Shown here: piece by piece, positions 17,330-25,894 of the stretch
How the letters are laid out: every line of letters begins with the position of its first letter
Position numbering within the stretch: the stretch's first letter is position 1
NCBI RefSeq assembly: GCF_052180275.1
Contig: NZ_CP197465.1
Span: 6,758,001-6,822,000, forward strand
From: Kumtagia sp052180275
Lineage (GTDB): Bacteria > Pseudomonadota > Alphaproteobacteria > Rhizobiales > Rhizobiaceae
Direction of reading: 5' to 3'
Length of the DNA: 64,000 nt
Translations under genes and position numbers: made by a program
Notes under the pieces: generated by a model
The model's database searches: none
Seen by the model: the letters and a program-made list of their open reading frames with translations, nothing else
Told to the model about the DNA's origin: nothing

Positions 17330-18220
17330 TCAGGCGACACCACCCGGCAGGGATCTCAGCAAGGTGGTGCGGGCGGAGTCGAGATGTGCCCGGCAGGCTT
17401 CCTGCACACTGTCCCGGTCACGGGATTTCAGGGCCTCGATATAGGCGAGATGCTCCATCACGGCGACGGCGTTGCGCTCGCGCCCGCCCGCCTTGTTCCA
17501 TTGGTAGTGGTAATGGAAGATCATGGCGATCACGTCGTAGAAATCGACGATGAACCGGTTGCGCGAGGCGTTGTGGACAAGCCGGTGGAAGCGCTCGTCG
17601 AGCTCGGAAAAATCCACATATTGCTGTGCGATGGCATGGGCGAAACCGTGATGCTCGGCCTCCATGGCGTCGAGTGCTGTCCATGCCGGGCTGGCTTCGC
17701 CGAGCTCAACGAAGGCGAGAGCCGAGCGAAGCTCGAACATCTCACGGATCTCGGTCAGTTCCAGCGCGAACTCGCGGGTAAACCCCTTGAACATCCAGCG
17801 GCTGTTCGGGCGTTTCTCGATCAGGCCGAAACGGCTGAAGCGGATCAGGAATTCGCGCAGGCTGCTGGTTCCGACCCCGATCTCGCGCGCCAGTTCGACC
17901 TCGGTGATCTGCGTGCCCGGCTCAACGCCCTGGGCCAGCAGGCGCTTCATAAAACTGCGCTCGATGATTTCGGCCGGCGAATCCGTCTCCTCGGACGGAT
18001 AGAAATCGGCATCCACCGGAGCCCGCAGCCTGACTTTGCTGCGCTTGTCCCAGGCGATGACGCCGGCCTCCGCCAGACGCGCCAGGATAGCGCGGACGGT
18101 CGTGCGGCTGACGCCGAGCGCCAGCCCCAACTCCGGCTCCGACGGCAGGCCGTCACGCGCAGCGAGCAGGCTCAGGCAGCGGTTATAGGCTTGCTTGAAA
18201 ACCGTGCTGGTCTTCGACAT
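17330..18220 (-). CDS. GntR-family regulator with FCD effector domain
   Basis: 296 residues. The winged helix-turn-helix (LPSEPELGLALGVSRTTVRAILARL) is near residues 22-46, and the C-terminal half is all-helical in the manner of FadR/FCD proteins (DERFHRLVHNASRN). The N-terminal region is longer than in minimal FadR proteins. It is divergent from the UxaA-type gene at 18440 and is the likely local regulator of it; the effector would be a sugar acid by analogy. Confidence 0.8.
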   Translation of the reverse strand: MSKTSTVFKQAYNRCLSLLAARDGLPSEPELGLALGVSRTTVRAILARLAEAGVIAWDKRSKVRLRAPVDADFYPSEETDSPAEIIERSFMKRLLAQGVEPGTQITEVELAREIGVGTSSLREFLIRFSRFGLIEKRPNSRWMFKGFTREFALELTEIREMFELRSALAFVELGEASPAWTALDAMEAEHHGFAHAIAQQYVDFSELDERFHRLVHNASRNRFIVDFYDVIAMIFHYHYQWNKAGGRERNAVAVMEHLAYIEALKSRDRDSVQEACRAHLDSARTTLLRSLPGGVA

Positions 18221-18298
18221 CGGGGAGTCCCATTTCTCCTCGGCGGTACCGTACGGGCCAAAAACCAATTGCGCTCAAATGTTTTTTTAAGATAAAAG

Positions 18299-18326
18299 AC
18301 AATACGTTCCCTTTGGGGGGAGTCAA
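18299..18326 (-). promoter_or_regulatory. Possible promoter of the GntR gene
   Basis: Minus-strand TTGACT (18326-18321), 16-bp spacer, TATTGT (18304-18299), about 80 bp before the regulator start. It lies in the 219-bp divergent region shared with the UxaA-type gene, where the FCD repressor would be expected to bind. Confidence 0.4.
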
Positions 18327-18439
18327 TCCTATTTGGCGCGCGCCTCGTCCCTGACCGATCGGAGCGGGACCGCCGGATGGGGTCCTGCCTCCAAGCGAGC
18401 CTCCTCAGCCATGATCCCGAACAGCCAGGGAAACGACCC

Positions 18440-19945
18440 GTGACCGCCGCCAAAAGCATCGTTCTTTCACCCTCCGACAATGTCGCCGTCGCCAATGGCC
18501 GGATAGAGGCCGGCGAAACCCTGCCCGGAGGCGTCATCGCGCTGGCCGCGATCGATCCGGGGCACAAGGTGGCGATCCGCCCGATCGCGGCAGGAGAAGC
18601 GGTGGTGAAATATGCGCAGGCGATCGGCAAGGCGACCGCCGACATTCCGGCCGGCGCGCATGTCCATTCGCACAACCTCGTCTTCGAATCCGGCCGCATG
18701 CCGGTGGTGCCGCCGACTGCTCCGGTCGAGGCGACCGAAGAAGAGCGCGCCCGCACCTTCATGGGCTATCGCCGCGCCGACGGCCGCGCCGGAACACGCA
18801 ATTTCATCGGCGTCATCGCCAGCGTCAATTGCTCCGCGACTGTCTGCCATGCCATCGCCGACGAGGCCAACAAGCGGCTTAAGCCGAAATATCCCGGCAT
18901 CGACGGTTTTGTGCCGATCGTCCACGGCCAGGGCTGCGGCATGAGCGCCACCGGCGACGGCATGATGGTTCTGCACCGCACGCTGGCCGGCTATGCCCGC
19001 CATCCGAATTTCGGCGGCGCGCTGATGGTCGGCCTCGGCTGCGAGGTCAACCAGTTGACGCTCTACGGACGGAAGGGCGTGGCCGCCGGCAAGCGGCATT
19101 TCAACATCCAGGATTCCGGGGGCTCGCGCAAATCGGTCGAGAAGGCGATGGGCGTGCTGGAGGAGATCTGCGAGGAGGTCGGCAATCTGCAGCGCGAGCC
19201 GATACCGGTCAGCGAGATCGTCGTCGGCCTGCAATGCGGCGGCTCCGACGGCATGTCCGGCATCACCGCCAACCCGGCGCTCGGTGCCGCGGTCGATATC
19301 CTGGCAGCAGCGGGCGGCATCGGTATTCTCTCCGAGACCACCGAGATCTACGGCGCGGAACACCTGCTCGCCTACCGCGCCGCCTCGCCGGAGATCGCGG
19401 AAAAACTCGACGGCTACATCAAGTGGTGGGAAGACCATACCGCCAAGCACGGCGCTTCGATCGACAACAACCCGTCGCCCGGCAACAAGCGCGGCGGCCT
19501 GACCACCATCCTCGAAAAGTCGCTGGGCGCCGTGGCCAAGGGTGGCCAGACGCCGCTCAACGGTGTCTTCGCCTACGCCGAGAAGGTTTCGGGCCATGGC
19601 CTCGTCTTCATGGACACGCCCGGCTACGACCCGGTGTCGGCGACCGGCCAGGTGGCGGGCGGCGCCAACGTCATCGTCTTCACCACGGGGCGCGGCTCCT
19701 GCTTTGGCAGCCATCCGACCCCGTCGATCAAGGTCGCCACCAACACGGCGCTCTACAATTCAATGGAAGAGGACATGGACGTCAATTGCGGCGTCATCGC
19801 CTCGGGCGACAAGACCATCCCGCAGATGGGCCGCGAGATTTTCGAACTCATCGTCGAGACGGCGTCGGGCAAGAAGACCAAGAGCGAGGAGTTCGGCTAC
19901 GGCGACAACGAGTTCGTGCCCTGGCATCTTGGGGCGACGCTGTAG
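18440..19945 (+). CDS. UxaA-family hydro-lyase (altronate dehydratase type)
   Basis: Fused N-terminal SAF-like domain (about 1-85) and C-terminal UxaA/GarD catalytic domain, 501 residues. Family signatures include GCGMSATGDGM, GLGCEVNQ, QCGGSDGMSGITANPALG and GRGSCFGSHPTPSIKVATN. It dehydrates an aldonate or aldarate such as altronate; the exact substrate cannot be told from sequence alone. A GTG at 18440 with AGGGA upstream is chosen; the frame extends 21 codons further. No uronate isomerase or reductase gene sits beside it, so the pathway context is missing. Confidence 0.8.
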   Translation: MTAAKSIVLSPSDNVAVANGRIEAGETLPGGVIALAAIDPGHKVAIRPIAAGEAVVKYAQAIGKATADIPAGAHVHSHNLVFESGRMPVVPPTAPVEATEEERARTFMGYRRADGRAGTRNFIGVIASVNCSATVCHAIADEANKRLKPKYPGIDGFVPIVHGQGCGMSATGDGMMVLHRTLAGYARHPNFGGALMVGLGCEVNQLTLYGRKGVAAGKRHFNIQDSGGSRKSVEKAMGVLEEICEEVGNLQREPIPVSEIVVGLQCGGSDGMSGITANPALGAAVDILAAAGGIGILSETTEIYGAEHLLAYRAASPEIAEKLDGYIKWWEDHTAKHGASIDNNPSPGNKRGGLTTILEKSLGAVAKGGQTPLNGVFAYAEKVSGHGLVFMDTPGYDPVSATGQVAGGANVIVFTTGRGSCFGSHPTPSIKVATNTALYNSMEEDMDVNCGVIASGDKTIPQMGREIFELIVETASGKKTKSEEFGYGDNEFVPWHLGATL

Positions 19946-19971
19946 GCTGGGCTGACGCCTTAGGTTTGACC

Positions 19972-20089
19972 GGTGCGTCCTTCGAGGCTCGCCCGTTTAG
20001 CTTTGCTCTTGATATCCAACGTCGTGCGGGCTCGCAACGTGTTGAAAATTTAGATGAAACGTCTGCGGGCGAGCCTCGAAGGACGCACC
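19972..20089. repeat. 23-bp perfect inverted repeat
   Basis: Positions 19972-19994 are the exact reverse complement of 20067-20089; the core is TCCTTCGAGGCTCGCCC. The 72-bp centre is AT-richer. It sits between two convergent genes (UxaA-type and rhaI). The TCCTTCGAGGCTCG core is familiar from REP-like repeats in rhizobia. Confidence 0.65.
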
Positions 20090-20106
20090 CCCCAACCTTA
20101 AAATCC

Positions 20107-21399
20107 TCAAACAATGCCGCCGCCGCCCGAGCTGACGGCCGGCCGCTCAGCCGCCACCTTCCGCCGGTAGCCGGCGGCGCGGTAGGCGCCGACCGGGTCT
20201 ATGGCGCCTCCGGCATTCAGCCGCGCCATGGCAAGGATCGGCTCTACGTCGGTCCGGAACGCCGTCTTCAGCGTCTGCGTGGCCATGAGCGCGTCGTTGT
20301 CGGTTTGATGGCTCTCCAGCGCCTGGCGGTCGACCAGCAGCGCCGCCGCATAGGCGCGCTGCACCTCGACCGCCGACAGCATGAGGCTCTCGATCGGGTC
20401 GGTGACGTTGTGGCTCTGGTCGAGCATATGCGCCGGATCGAATCCTTTCGCGCCCCGCAATTCCGCGTCGACCAGTTCGTTGAAGACGAGGAACAGCCGG
20501 TAGGGATCGATCGAACCGGCATCGAGGTCGTCGTCACCATATTTGGAATCGTTGAAGTGGAAGCCGCCCAACTTGCCGAACTGGATCAGCCGCGCCACGA
20601 TCATCTCAATGTTGACGTTGGGCGCGTGGTGACCGAGGTCGACCAGGCAATAGGCGTTCGGCCCGAGTTCCTGGGCGATCAGATAGTTGGTGCCCCAGTC
20701 CTGCACGACCGTCGAATAGAAGGCTGGCTCGTACATCTTGTGCTCGGAGAAAAGCTTCCAGCCATCGGGCAGCGCGTCATAGATCTCGCGCATGGCGTCG
20801 AGATAGCGCTCGAACGCCTTTGTGAAATTCGCCTGACCTGGAAAATTGGAGCCGTCGCCGATCCACACCGTCAGCGCCTTCGAGCCGACCGTCTTGCCGA
20901 TCTCGATGCATTCCAGATTGTGATCGACCGCCTGGCGGCGCACGGCGGCGTCGGCATGGCTGAGTGAGCCGAATTTGTACGAAAGCTTCTGATCCTTTGC
21001 GTCGGAAAAGGTATTGGAGTTCATGGCGTCGAAGCCGAGGCCGAAGCGCGAGGCGGCCTGCTTCAGCCGCTTCGGGTCGGCCTTGTCCCACGGAATGTGC
21101 AGCGACACCGTCGGCGTGGCGCGGGTGAGTTGTTGGATAACGGCGCAGTCCTCGATCTTGTCGAACACGTCGCGCGGCTCGCCTTCGCCTGGGAAACGGG
21201 CGAAGCGCGTGCCTCCGGTGCCGACACCCCAGGAGGGGATGGCGATGCCGAATTTTTGCACCTTCTCCCGGATCGCTTCGATTTTTATGCCGCGCCGGTC
21301 GAGCTGTTCGCCGAGGTGGTCGTAGTCGCGGCGCAGGTTGTTTTCGTGCGCGGCGTTGTGGGCCTCGACCGTGTCGGCGTCGATGATGGATTCGGTCAT
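20107..21399 (-). CDS. rhaI: L-rhamnose isomerase RhaI
   Basis: Converts L-rhamnose to L-rhamnulose in the cytoplasm. 430 residues, of the rhizobial/Pseudomonas RhaI type rather than E. coli RhaA, with a TIM-barrel metal-dependent isomerase pattern (CLVDLGHHAPNVNIEMI, GGFHFNDSKYGDDDLD). The start at 21399 follows GGGGAGGACAC. It lies downstream of rhaD on the same strand, separated by a palindromic repeat at 21424-21551. Confidence 0.9.
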   Translation of the reverse strand: MTESIIDADTVEAHNAAHENNLRRDYDHLGEQLDRRGIKIEAIREKVQKFGIAIPSWGVGTGGTRFARFPGEGEPRDVFDKIEDCAVIQQLTRATPTVSLHIPWDKADPKRLKQAASRFGLGFDAMNSNTFSDAKDQKLSYKFGSLSHADAAVRRQAVDHNLECIEIGKTVGSKALTVWIGDGSNFPGQANFTKAFERYLDAMREIYDALPDGWKLFSEHKMYEPAFYSTVVQDWGTNYLIAQELGPNAYCLVDLGHHAPNVNIEMIVARLIQFGKLGGFHFNDSKYGDDDLDAGSIDPYRLFLVFNELVDAELRGAKGFDPAHMLDQSHNVTDPIESLMLSAVEVQRAYAAALLVDRQALESHQTDNDALMATQTLKTAFRTDVEPILAMARLNAGGAIDPVGAYRAAGYRRKVAAERPAVSSGGGGIV

Positions 21400-21423
21400 G
21401 TGTCCTCCCCAAGTTGGGCGCCC

Positions 21424-21551
21424 ACCCTCCCCCTTGCGGGGAGGGTCGCGAAGCATGCCGCGCAGCGGCGATGCGGAGCGGGGTGGGGGTCAAACGCTGA
21501 ACCACCCCCACCCCGGCGCTACGCGCCGACCCTCCCCGCAAGGGGGAGGGT
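21424..21551. repeat. Long palindromic mosaic element, copy 1
   Basis: Perfect 25-bp inverted arms at 21424-21448 and 21527-21551, with a second inner inverted pair (GCGGGGTGGGGGT and ACCCCCACCCCG). A second copy lies at 25746-25876. It sits between rhaD and rhaI and would fold as a strong RNA hairpin in the rhaD-rhaI transcript. Confidence 0.75.
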
Positions 21552-21560
21552 TGGGCTGCA

Positions 21561-23651
21561 CTACCGCGTAAAACTCTGCGCGTTGCCCGCATCGACGTTC
21601 AAAATATTCCCCGTCGACTTCGCCGACAGGTCGGACGCAAAAAACCAGACCGCCTCGGCGACATCCTCCGGGTACACGCCGAGCTTCAGCATCGAGCGCT
21701 TGCGGTAATGCTCCTCCAGTTCGTCCGGCTGCATGTTGTAGGCGGCGGCGCGCTGCTCGCGCCATTCGCCCTTCCAGATGTTGGAGCCGCGCAGCACGGC
21801 ATCCGGATTGACCGTGTTGACGCGGATGCCGGCGTCCGCGCCCTCCAGCGCCAGGCAGCGGGCGAGATGGATTTCCGCCGCCTTGGCCGTGCAGTAGGCG
21901 GACGCATTGGGCGAGGCGGCGAGCCCGTTCTTGGAAGCGATGAAGACGATGTTGCCGCCGGCCTTCTGACGCTTCATCAGCCGGAACGCCTCCCGTGCCA
22001 CGAGAAAATAGCCGGTGGCCAGGATGTCGATGTTGCGGGTCCACAAAGACAGTTCCGTGTCCTCGACCGGCGAGGCGGACGAGATGCCGGCGTTGGAGAC
22101 CAGGATGTCGAGTCCGCCAAACTCTTTAGCCGCGAAAGCAAAGGTCTCGGCGACCTCGGCCTCCTTGGTGACATCGAGTTTAACGCCGCGCACCACGTCA
22201 GCCGAATGGCGCTTGGCGAAGTCGGTTTCGGCGGCTTCCAGCGACGCGGCATCGATGTCGGCCAGCACCACGCAGGCGCCGTCGGCCATCAGTCGGTCGG
22301 CGATCGCCCGACCGATGCCGCCCGCCCCGCCTGTCACCAGTGCGATACGGCCGGCAAGCGGCTTCGGCTTCGGCAGGCGCTGCAGCTTTGCTTCCTCCAG
22401 CACCCAATATTCGATGTCGAAGGCTTCTTGTTCGGGCAGGCCCATATAGTCCGACACGGTCGAGGCGCCACGCATGACGTTGATGGCGTTGACGTAAAAT
22501 TCGCCGGAGATGCGGGCGGTCGCCTTGTCCTTGGCGAAGGTGATCATGCCGACGCCGGGCACGAGATAAACGACCGCGTTGGGGTCGCGCATCGGTGGGC
22601 TTACCGGCCGCTTGCAGCGCTCGTAGTAGGCGGCATGGCCCTGCCGGTAGGTTTCGAGCGAGGCCGGCAGACCGGCTAGTGTGTTCTCGATATCCGGGTT
22701 CGTCGGGTCGAAATCGACCACCAGCGGGCTGATCTTGGTGCGCAGGAAATGGTCCGGGCAGCTCGTGCCGAGCGCCGCCAGCTTTTCCATATCGCGCGCA
22801 GCGATGAACTCCAGCACGGCCGGCTGGTCGTCGAAATGCCCGACCTTGCGCTCCTTGGCGGAGATCATGCCGCGCAGCGCCGGCATCAGTTTTGCCGCGA
22901 TGGCGTGGCGTTCCTCAGCCGGCAAAGTTTTGCGCACTTCTCCGCCAAAGGCAGCCTTGCCTTTGCCTTCGGCCTCGAAGAACGACATCGCCTTGTTGAT
23001 GATGCGGATGGTGACGTCGTAGCACTCCCTCGCCGTGTCGCCCCAGGTGAACAGGCCGTGGCTTTCGAGAACCACGCCAAGCGCCCTGGGGTTCTCCTTG
23101 CAGAATCTCTCCAGCCACAGGCCGAGCTCGAATCCCGGCCGCTTCCACGGCAGCCAGCCGATCTTGTCACCATAAATCTTCTGGGTCAGCGCTTTGCTGT
23201 CCCTGGCCGCGGCAATGGCGATTACCGCGTCGGGATGCATGTGGTCGACGTGCTTTCTCGGCACGAAGGCGTGCAGTGGCGTGTCGATCGAGGCCGCGCG
23301 GGGATTGAGGTTGAAGGTGCAGTGCGGCAGGTAGCCGACCATCTCGTCCTCATGCGCCAGACCGCGATAAAGGCCCTTCAGCGCCTCCAGCTTGTCCATG
23401 TAGAGGCTGGCCAGCCCGTCCATCTTCATGGTGCCGAGGTCGCCGCCGGAGCCCTTGACCCACAGCACCTCGACCTGGCCGCCGGTCAGCGGATCCTTCT
23501 CCATCGCCTTGGCGGAGGTGTTGCCGCCGCCATAATTGGTGATGCGCTTGTCCGACCCGAGCAAGTTGGAGCGATAGACAAGCAATTCAGCCTCGCTCAT
23601 GCCGCCGGCCTTGGCGTCGTCCCAGAGATCGGCAAGTCCTTGCGTGGCCAT
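21561..23651 (-). CDS. rhaD: Bifunctional rhamnulose-1-phosphate aldolase / lactaldehyde dehydrogenase RhaD
   Basis: Two fused enzymes in 696 residues. Residues 1 to about 425 form a class II aldolase domain that splits L-rhamnulose 1-phosphate to DHAP and L-lactaldehyde. Residues about 435-696 form a short-chain dehydrogenase with the Rossmann motif TGGAGGIG and the catalytic YxxxK (SAYCTAKAA), which is thought to oxidise or reduce the lactaldehyde. The length and fusion match the RhaD proteins of rhizobia. It is divergent from rhaR across a region with operator-like repeats. Confidence 0.92.
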   Translation of the reverse strand: MATQGLADLWDDAKAGGMSEAELLVYRSNLLGSDKRITNYGGGNTSAKAMEKDPLTGGQVEVLWVKGSGGDLGTMKMDGLASLYMDKLEALKGLYRGLAHEDEMVGYLPHCTFNLNPRAASIDTPLHAFVPRKHVDHMHPDAVIAIAAARDSKALTQKIYGDKIGWLPWKRPGFELGLWLERFCKENPRALGVVLESHGLFTWGDTARECYDVTIRIINKAMSFFEAEGKGKAAFGGEVRKTLPAEERHAIAAKLMPALRGMISAKERKVGHFDDQPAVLEFIAARDMEKLAALGTSCPDHFLRTKISPLVVDFDPTNPDIENTLAGLPASLETYRQGHAAYYERCKRPVSPPMRDPNAVVYLVPGVGMITFAKDKATARISGEFYVNAINVMRGASTVSDYMGLPEQEAFDIEYWVLEEAKLQRLPKPKPLAGRIALVTGGAGGIGRAIADRLMADGACVVLADIDAASLEAAETDFAKRHSADVVRGVKLDVTKEAEVAETFAFAAKEFGGLDILVSNAGISSASPVEDTELSLWTRNIDILATGYFLVAREAFRLMKRQKAGGNIVFIASKNGLAASPNASAYCTAKAAEIHLARCLALEGADAGIRVNTVNPDAVLRGSNIWKGEWREQRAAAYNMQPDELEEHYRKRSMLKLGVYPEDVAEAVWFFASDLSAKSTGNILNVDAGNAQSFTR

Positions 23652-23692
23652 GTTTCCGCCCTTTCGAGATTTTTGGCGGAAGTTATGAGCCT

Positions 23693-23774
23693 ATTCGCTC
23701 ACGGTCAATCGTGATTCGCTCTCAATTTGAGCGATTGCAATGCACAATGGAATTTGTGCGCCGCAATACGCTCA
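23693..23774. promoter_or_regulatory. Repeated RhaR-type operator boxes
   Basis: Three direct copies of ATTCGCTCA-like boxes: 23693-23701 (exact), 23714-23722 (ATTCGCTCT) and 23766-23774 (ATACGCTCA). The middle one extends into an inverted repeat, CGCTCTCAATTTGAGCG. Starts are 21 and 52 bp apart, close to 2 and 5 helical turns. They lie between divergent rhaD and rhaR, as expected for a DeoR-family repressor controlling both operons. Confidence 0.55.
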
Positions 23775-23843
23775 CTATCCTTGACGATCATGAGCGAGCG
23801 TGCATTCATGATGATCGAATTTGTTCGAGGCAACCGCATCGAC

Positions 23844-24641
23844 ATGCGTGAGATGGACCGCCGATCGGCAATACTGGGAGCGATGGCCGGAAGGCCCGTC
23901 GTGCCCGTGCGCGAGTTGGTCGATCTCACCGGCGCGTCCAGCGCGACCTTGCGCCGGGATCTGGCAAGACTGGAAGAGGAAGGTCTGGTGCGGCGCGTGC
24001 ATGGCGGCATCTCCGAGCCCGACCCGAAACTGCCGGCGACGCTCGGGGCACCGACCTTCAGCTCGCAGCGCATCAAGAACGCCGACAAGAAGCGCGCCAT
24101 CGCAGCACTCGCTTGCGGCCTCGTCGAGGACGGCGAATCCATCATCATCAATGCCGGCACCACGACCTTCGCCATGGTCGATTTCCTGCGCGACCGCCGT
24201 CTGAACATCCTCACCAACTCCTTCCCGATCGCCGAGGCGCTGATCCGCGGCAGCGAGAACCGCATAACGCTGCCGGGCGGCGAGGTCTATCGCGAGCAAG
24301 GCATCATCCTGTCGCCCTTCGAGGACGACACGATCCAGACCCTTCATGCGACGACGATGTTCATGAGTGCTGCGGCCATCACGCCGCTGGGCGTGGTCGA
24401 GGCCGATCCGCTGGTGGCGCGCGCCGAGGCAAAGCTCCTCAGCCGCACGGAGAGGTTGATCGTGCTCGCGGATTCGACCAAGTTTGACCCCAGAGGAAGC
24501 TTGGTCGTGTGCCCGCTGTCGCGCGTCTCCGTACTGGTGACGGATGACGGCATCAGCGAGGTTGCGCTGGCGATGATGGAAAATGCCGGGCTCGATGTGA
24601 GGATCGCGCCCGTTGCCAAGGAGATCGCTTCCGCCGCATGA
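23844..24641 (+). CDS. rhaR: DeoR-family regulator RhaR
   Basis: DeoR/GlpR-type repressor: an N-terminal winged helix (VRELVDLTGASSATLRRDLARLEEEGLVRRVHGG) and a C-terminal sugar-phosphate sensor domain with the DeoR pattern (NAGTTTFAMVDFL, ADSTKFD). The start is uncertain. ATG 23844 gives the usual short DeoR N-terminus (265 residues), but in-frame ATGs at 23790, 23808 and 23811 are possible and no candidate has a strong ribosome site. By gene order it corresponds to RhaR of Rhizobium leguminosarum, and it probably responds to a rhamnose-derived phosphate. Confidence 0.82.
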   Translation: MREMDRRSAILGAMAGRPVVPVRELVDLTGASSATLRRDLARLEEEGLVRRVHGGISEPDPKLPATLGAPTFSSQRIKNADKKRAIAALACGLVEDGESIIINAGTTTFAMVDFLRDRRLNILTNSFPIAEALIRGSENRITLPGGEVYREQGIILSPFEDDTIQTLHATTMFMSAAAITPLGVVEADPLVARAEAKLLSRTERLIVLADSTKFDPRGSLVVCPLSRVSVLVTDDGISEVALAMMENAGLDVRIAPVAKEIASAA

Positions 24642-24711
24642 TCGGCGGACGGTCGGGCCGGCAAACGCCGGTCCGAAGTTATGAAACAGGGTTGGCAGGG
24701 AGGAAATTGCC

Positions 24712-25728
24712 ATGAAGACCACACGTCGTACTTTATTGCAGCTTGGCGCGGGAGCGGCAGTCGTGCTCGCCACGCCGGCGATCATCACGAAACGGGCGTA
24801 TGCTGCCGACAAGCGCATCGCCATGATCGTGAAGAATCTCGGCAACAGCTATTTCGACGCCTGCGCCAACGGCGCCAAGGAAGCGGCCAAGGAACTCGGC
24901 GGCATCGAGATCATCTACACCGCCTCGGCCAAGCCGACGGCGGAAGAGCAGATCGCCGTGATCGACGCACAGATCGCCCAAAAAGTCGACGGCATCATCG
25001 TTTCGGCCAACGACGCCGACGCGCTGGTTCCGGTCGGCAAGAAGGCAATGGAACGCGGCATCAAGGTGATGAGCTTCGACTCGGCGATCGCGCCGGCCGG
25101 CCGCCTCGTCCACCTCTCCGCCTCATCGACACCGCTCATCGGCGCCAAGCAGGTGCAGATGATCGCCAAGACGCTCGGCGGCAAGGGCGAGGTCGCCATC
25201 CTGTCCGCCGCTTCCACCATGACCAACCAGAACTCCTGGATCGAGGCCATGAAGGAAGAGTGGAAGAAGCCGGAATACAAGGACATGCCGCTAGTGGCGA
25301 CGGTCTATGGCGACGACCAGGACGACAAGAGCTACCGCGAGATGCAGGGCCTGGTGAAGGCCTATCCGAACCTCAAGGGCGTGATCTCGCCGACCACCAT
25401 CGGCATCCGATCGGGCGCCAAGGCGATCGTCGACGGGGGCCTGACCGGCAAGGTGTTCATCACCGGCCTTGGCCTGCCTTCGGAAATGAAGGACTACGTG
25501 CTCAAGGGCGCCTGCGACACCTTCGCCATCTGGAACCCAGTGGAATACGGCTATTCCTCGACCATGATCATGGCCGACATCCTGGCTGGAAAACCCACCG
25601 CCGAGGGCGACAAGCTTTCGATGGGCAAGAAGGGCGAGACCACCGTCGGCAAGGACGGCGAATGCATCATGGGCGAGCCCTTCGAGTTCAACAAATCCAA
25701 CGTCGAGGAATTCGCCAAGATCTTCTGA
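24712..25728 (+). CDS. rhaS: Rhamnose ABC transporter, substrate-binding protein RhaS
   Basis: Periplasmic binding protein of the ribose/rhamnose (family 2) group, 338 residues. The signal peptide has a twin-arginine look (TRRTLLQLGAGAAVVLATPA) and may be Tat-exported. The mature part has the family segment AYAADKRIAMIVKNLGNSYF. GGGAGGAAATTGCC precedes the ATG. A strong palindrome follows 17 bp after its stop, inside the operon. Confidence 0.9.
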   Translation: MKTTRRTLLQLGAGAAVVLATPAIITKRAYAADKRIAMIVKNLGNSYFDACANGAKEAAKELGGIEIIYTASAKPTAEEQIAVIDAQIAQKVDGIIVSANDADALVPVGKKAMERGIKVMSFDSAIAPAGRLVHLSASSTPLIGAKQVQMIAKTLGGKGEVAILSAASTMTNQNSWIEAMKEEWKKPEYKDMPLVATVYGDDQDDKSYREMQGLVKAYPNLKGVISPTTIGIRSGAKAIVDGGLTGKVFITGLGLPSEMKDYVLKGACDTFAIWNPVEYGYSSTMIMADILAGKPTAEGDKLSMGKKGETTVGKDGECIMGEPFEFNKSNVEEFAKIF

Positions 25729-25745
25729 TCTGGACGTGGGTCTTC

Positions 25746-25876
25746 ACCCTCCCCCTTGTGGGGAGGGTCGCGCCGAAGGCGCGGGGTGGGGGTCTCATGT
25801 CACAATACCCCCACCCCGCTTCGCAGTTTCCGCTGCGCTCCAACTGCTCATCGACCCTCCCCACAAGGGGGAGGGT
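25746..25876. repeat. Long palindromic mosaic element, copy 2
   Basis: Perfect 25-bp inverted arms (25746-25770 and 25852-25876) with the inner GCGGGGTGGGGGT/ACCCCCACCCCGC pair. It is the same element as 21424-21551. The arms differ between copies at one base pair, C-G in copy 1 and T-A here, changed on both sides. It lies between rhaS and rhaT, and its right end supplies the purine-rich stretch before the rhaT start. Confidence 0.75.
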
Positions 25877-25894
25877 AAGAGGTCTGCGCACACC

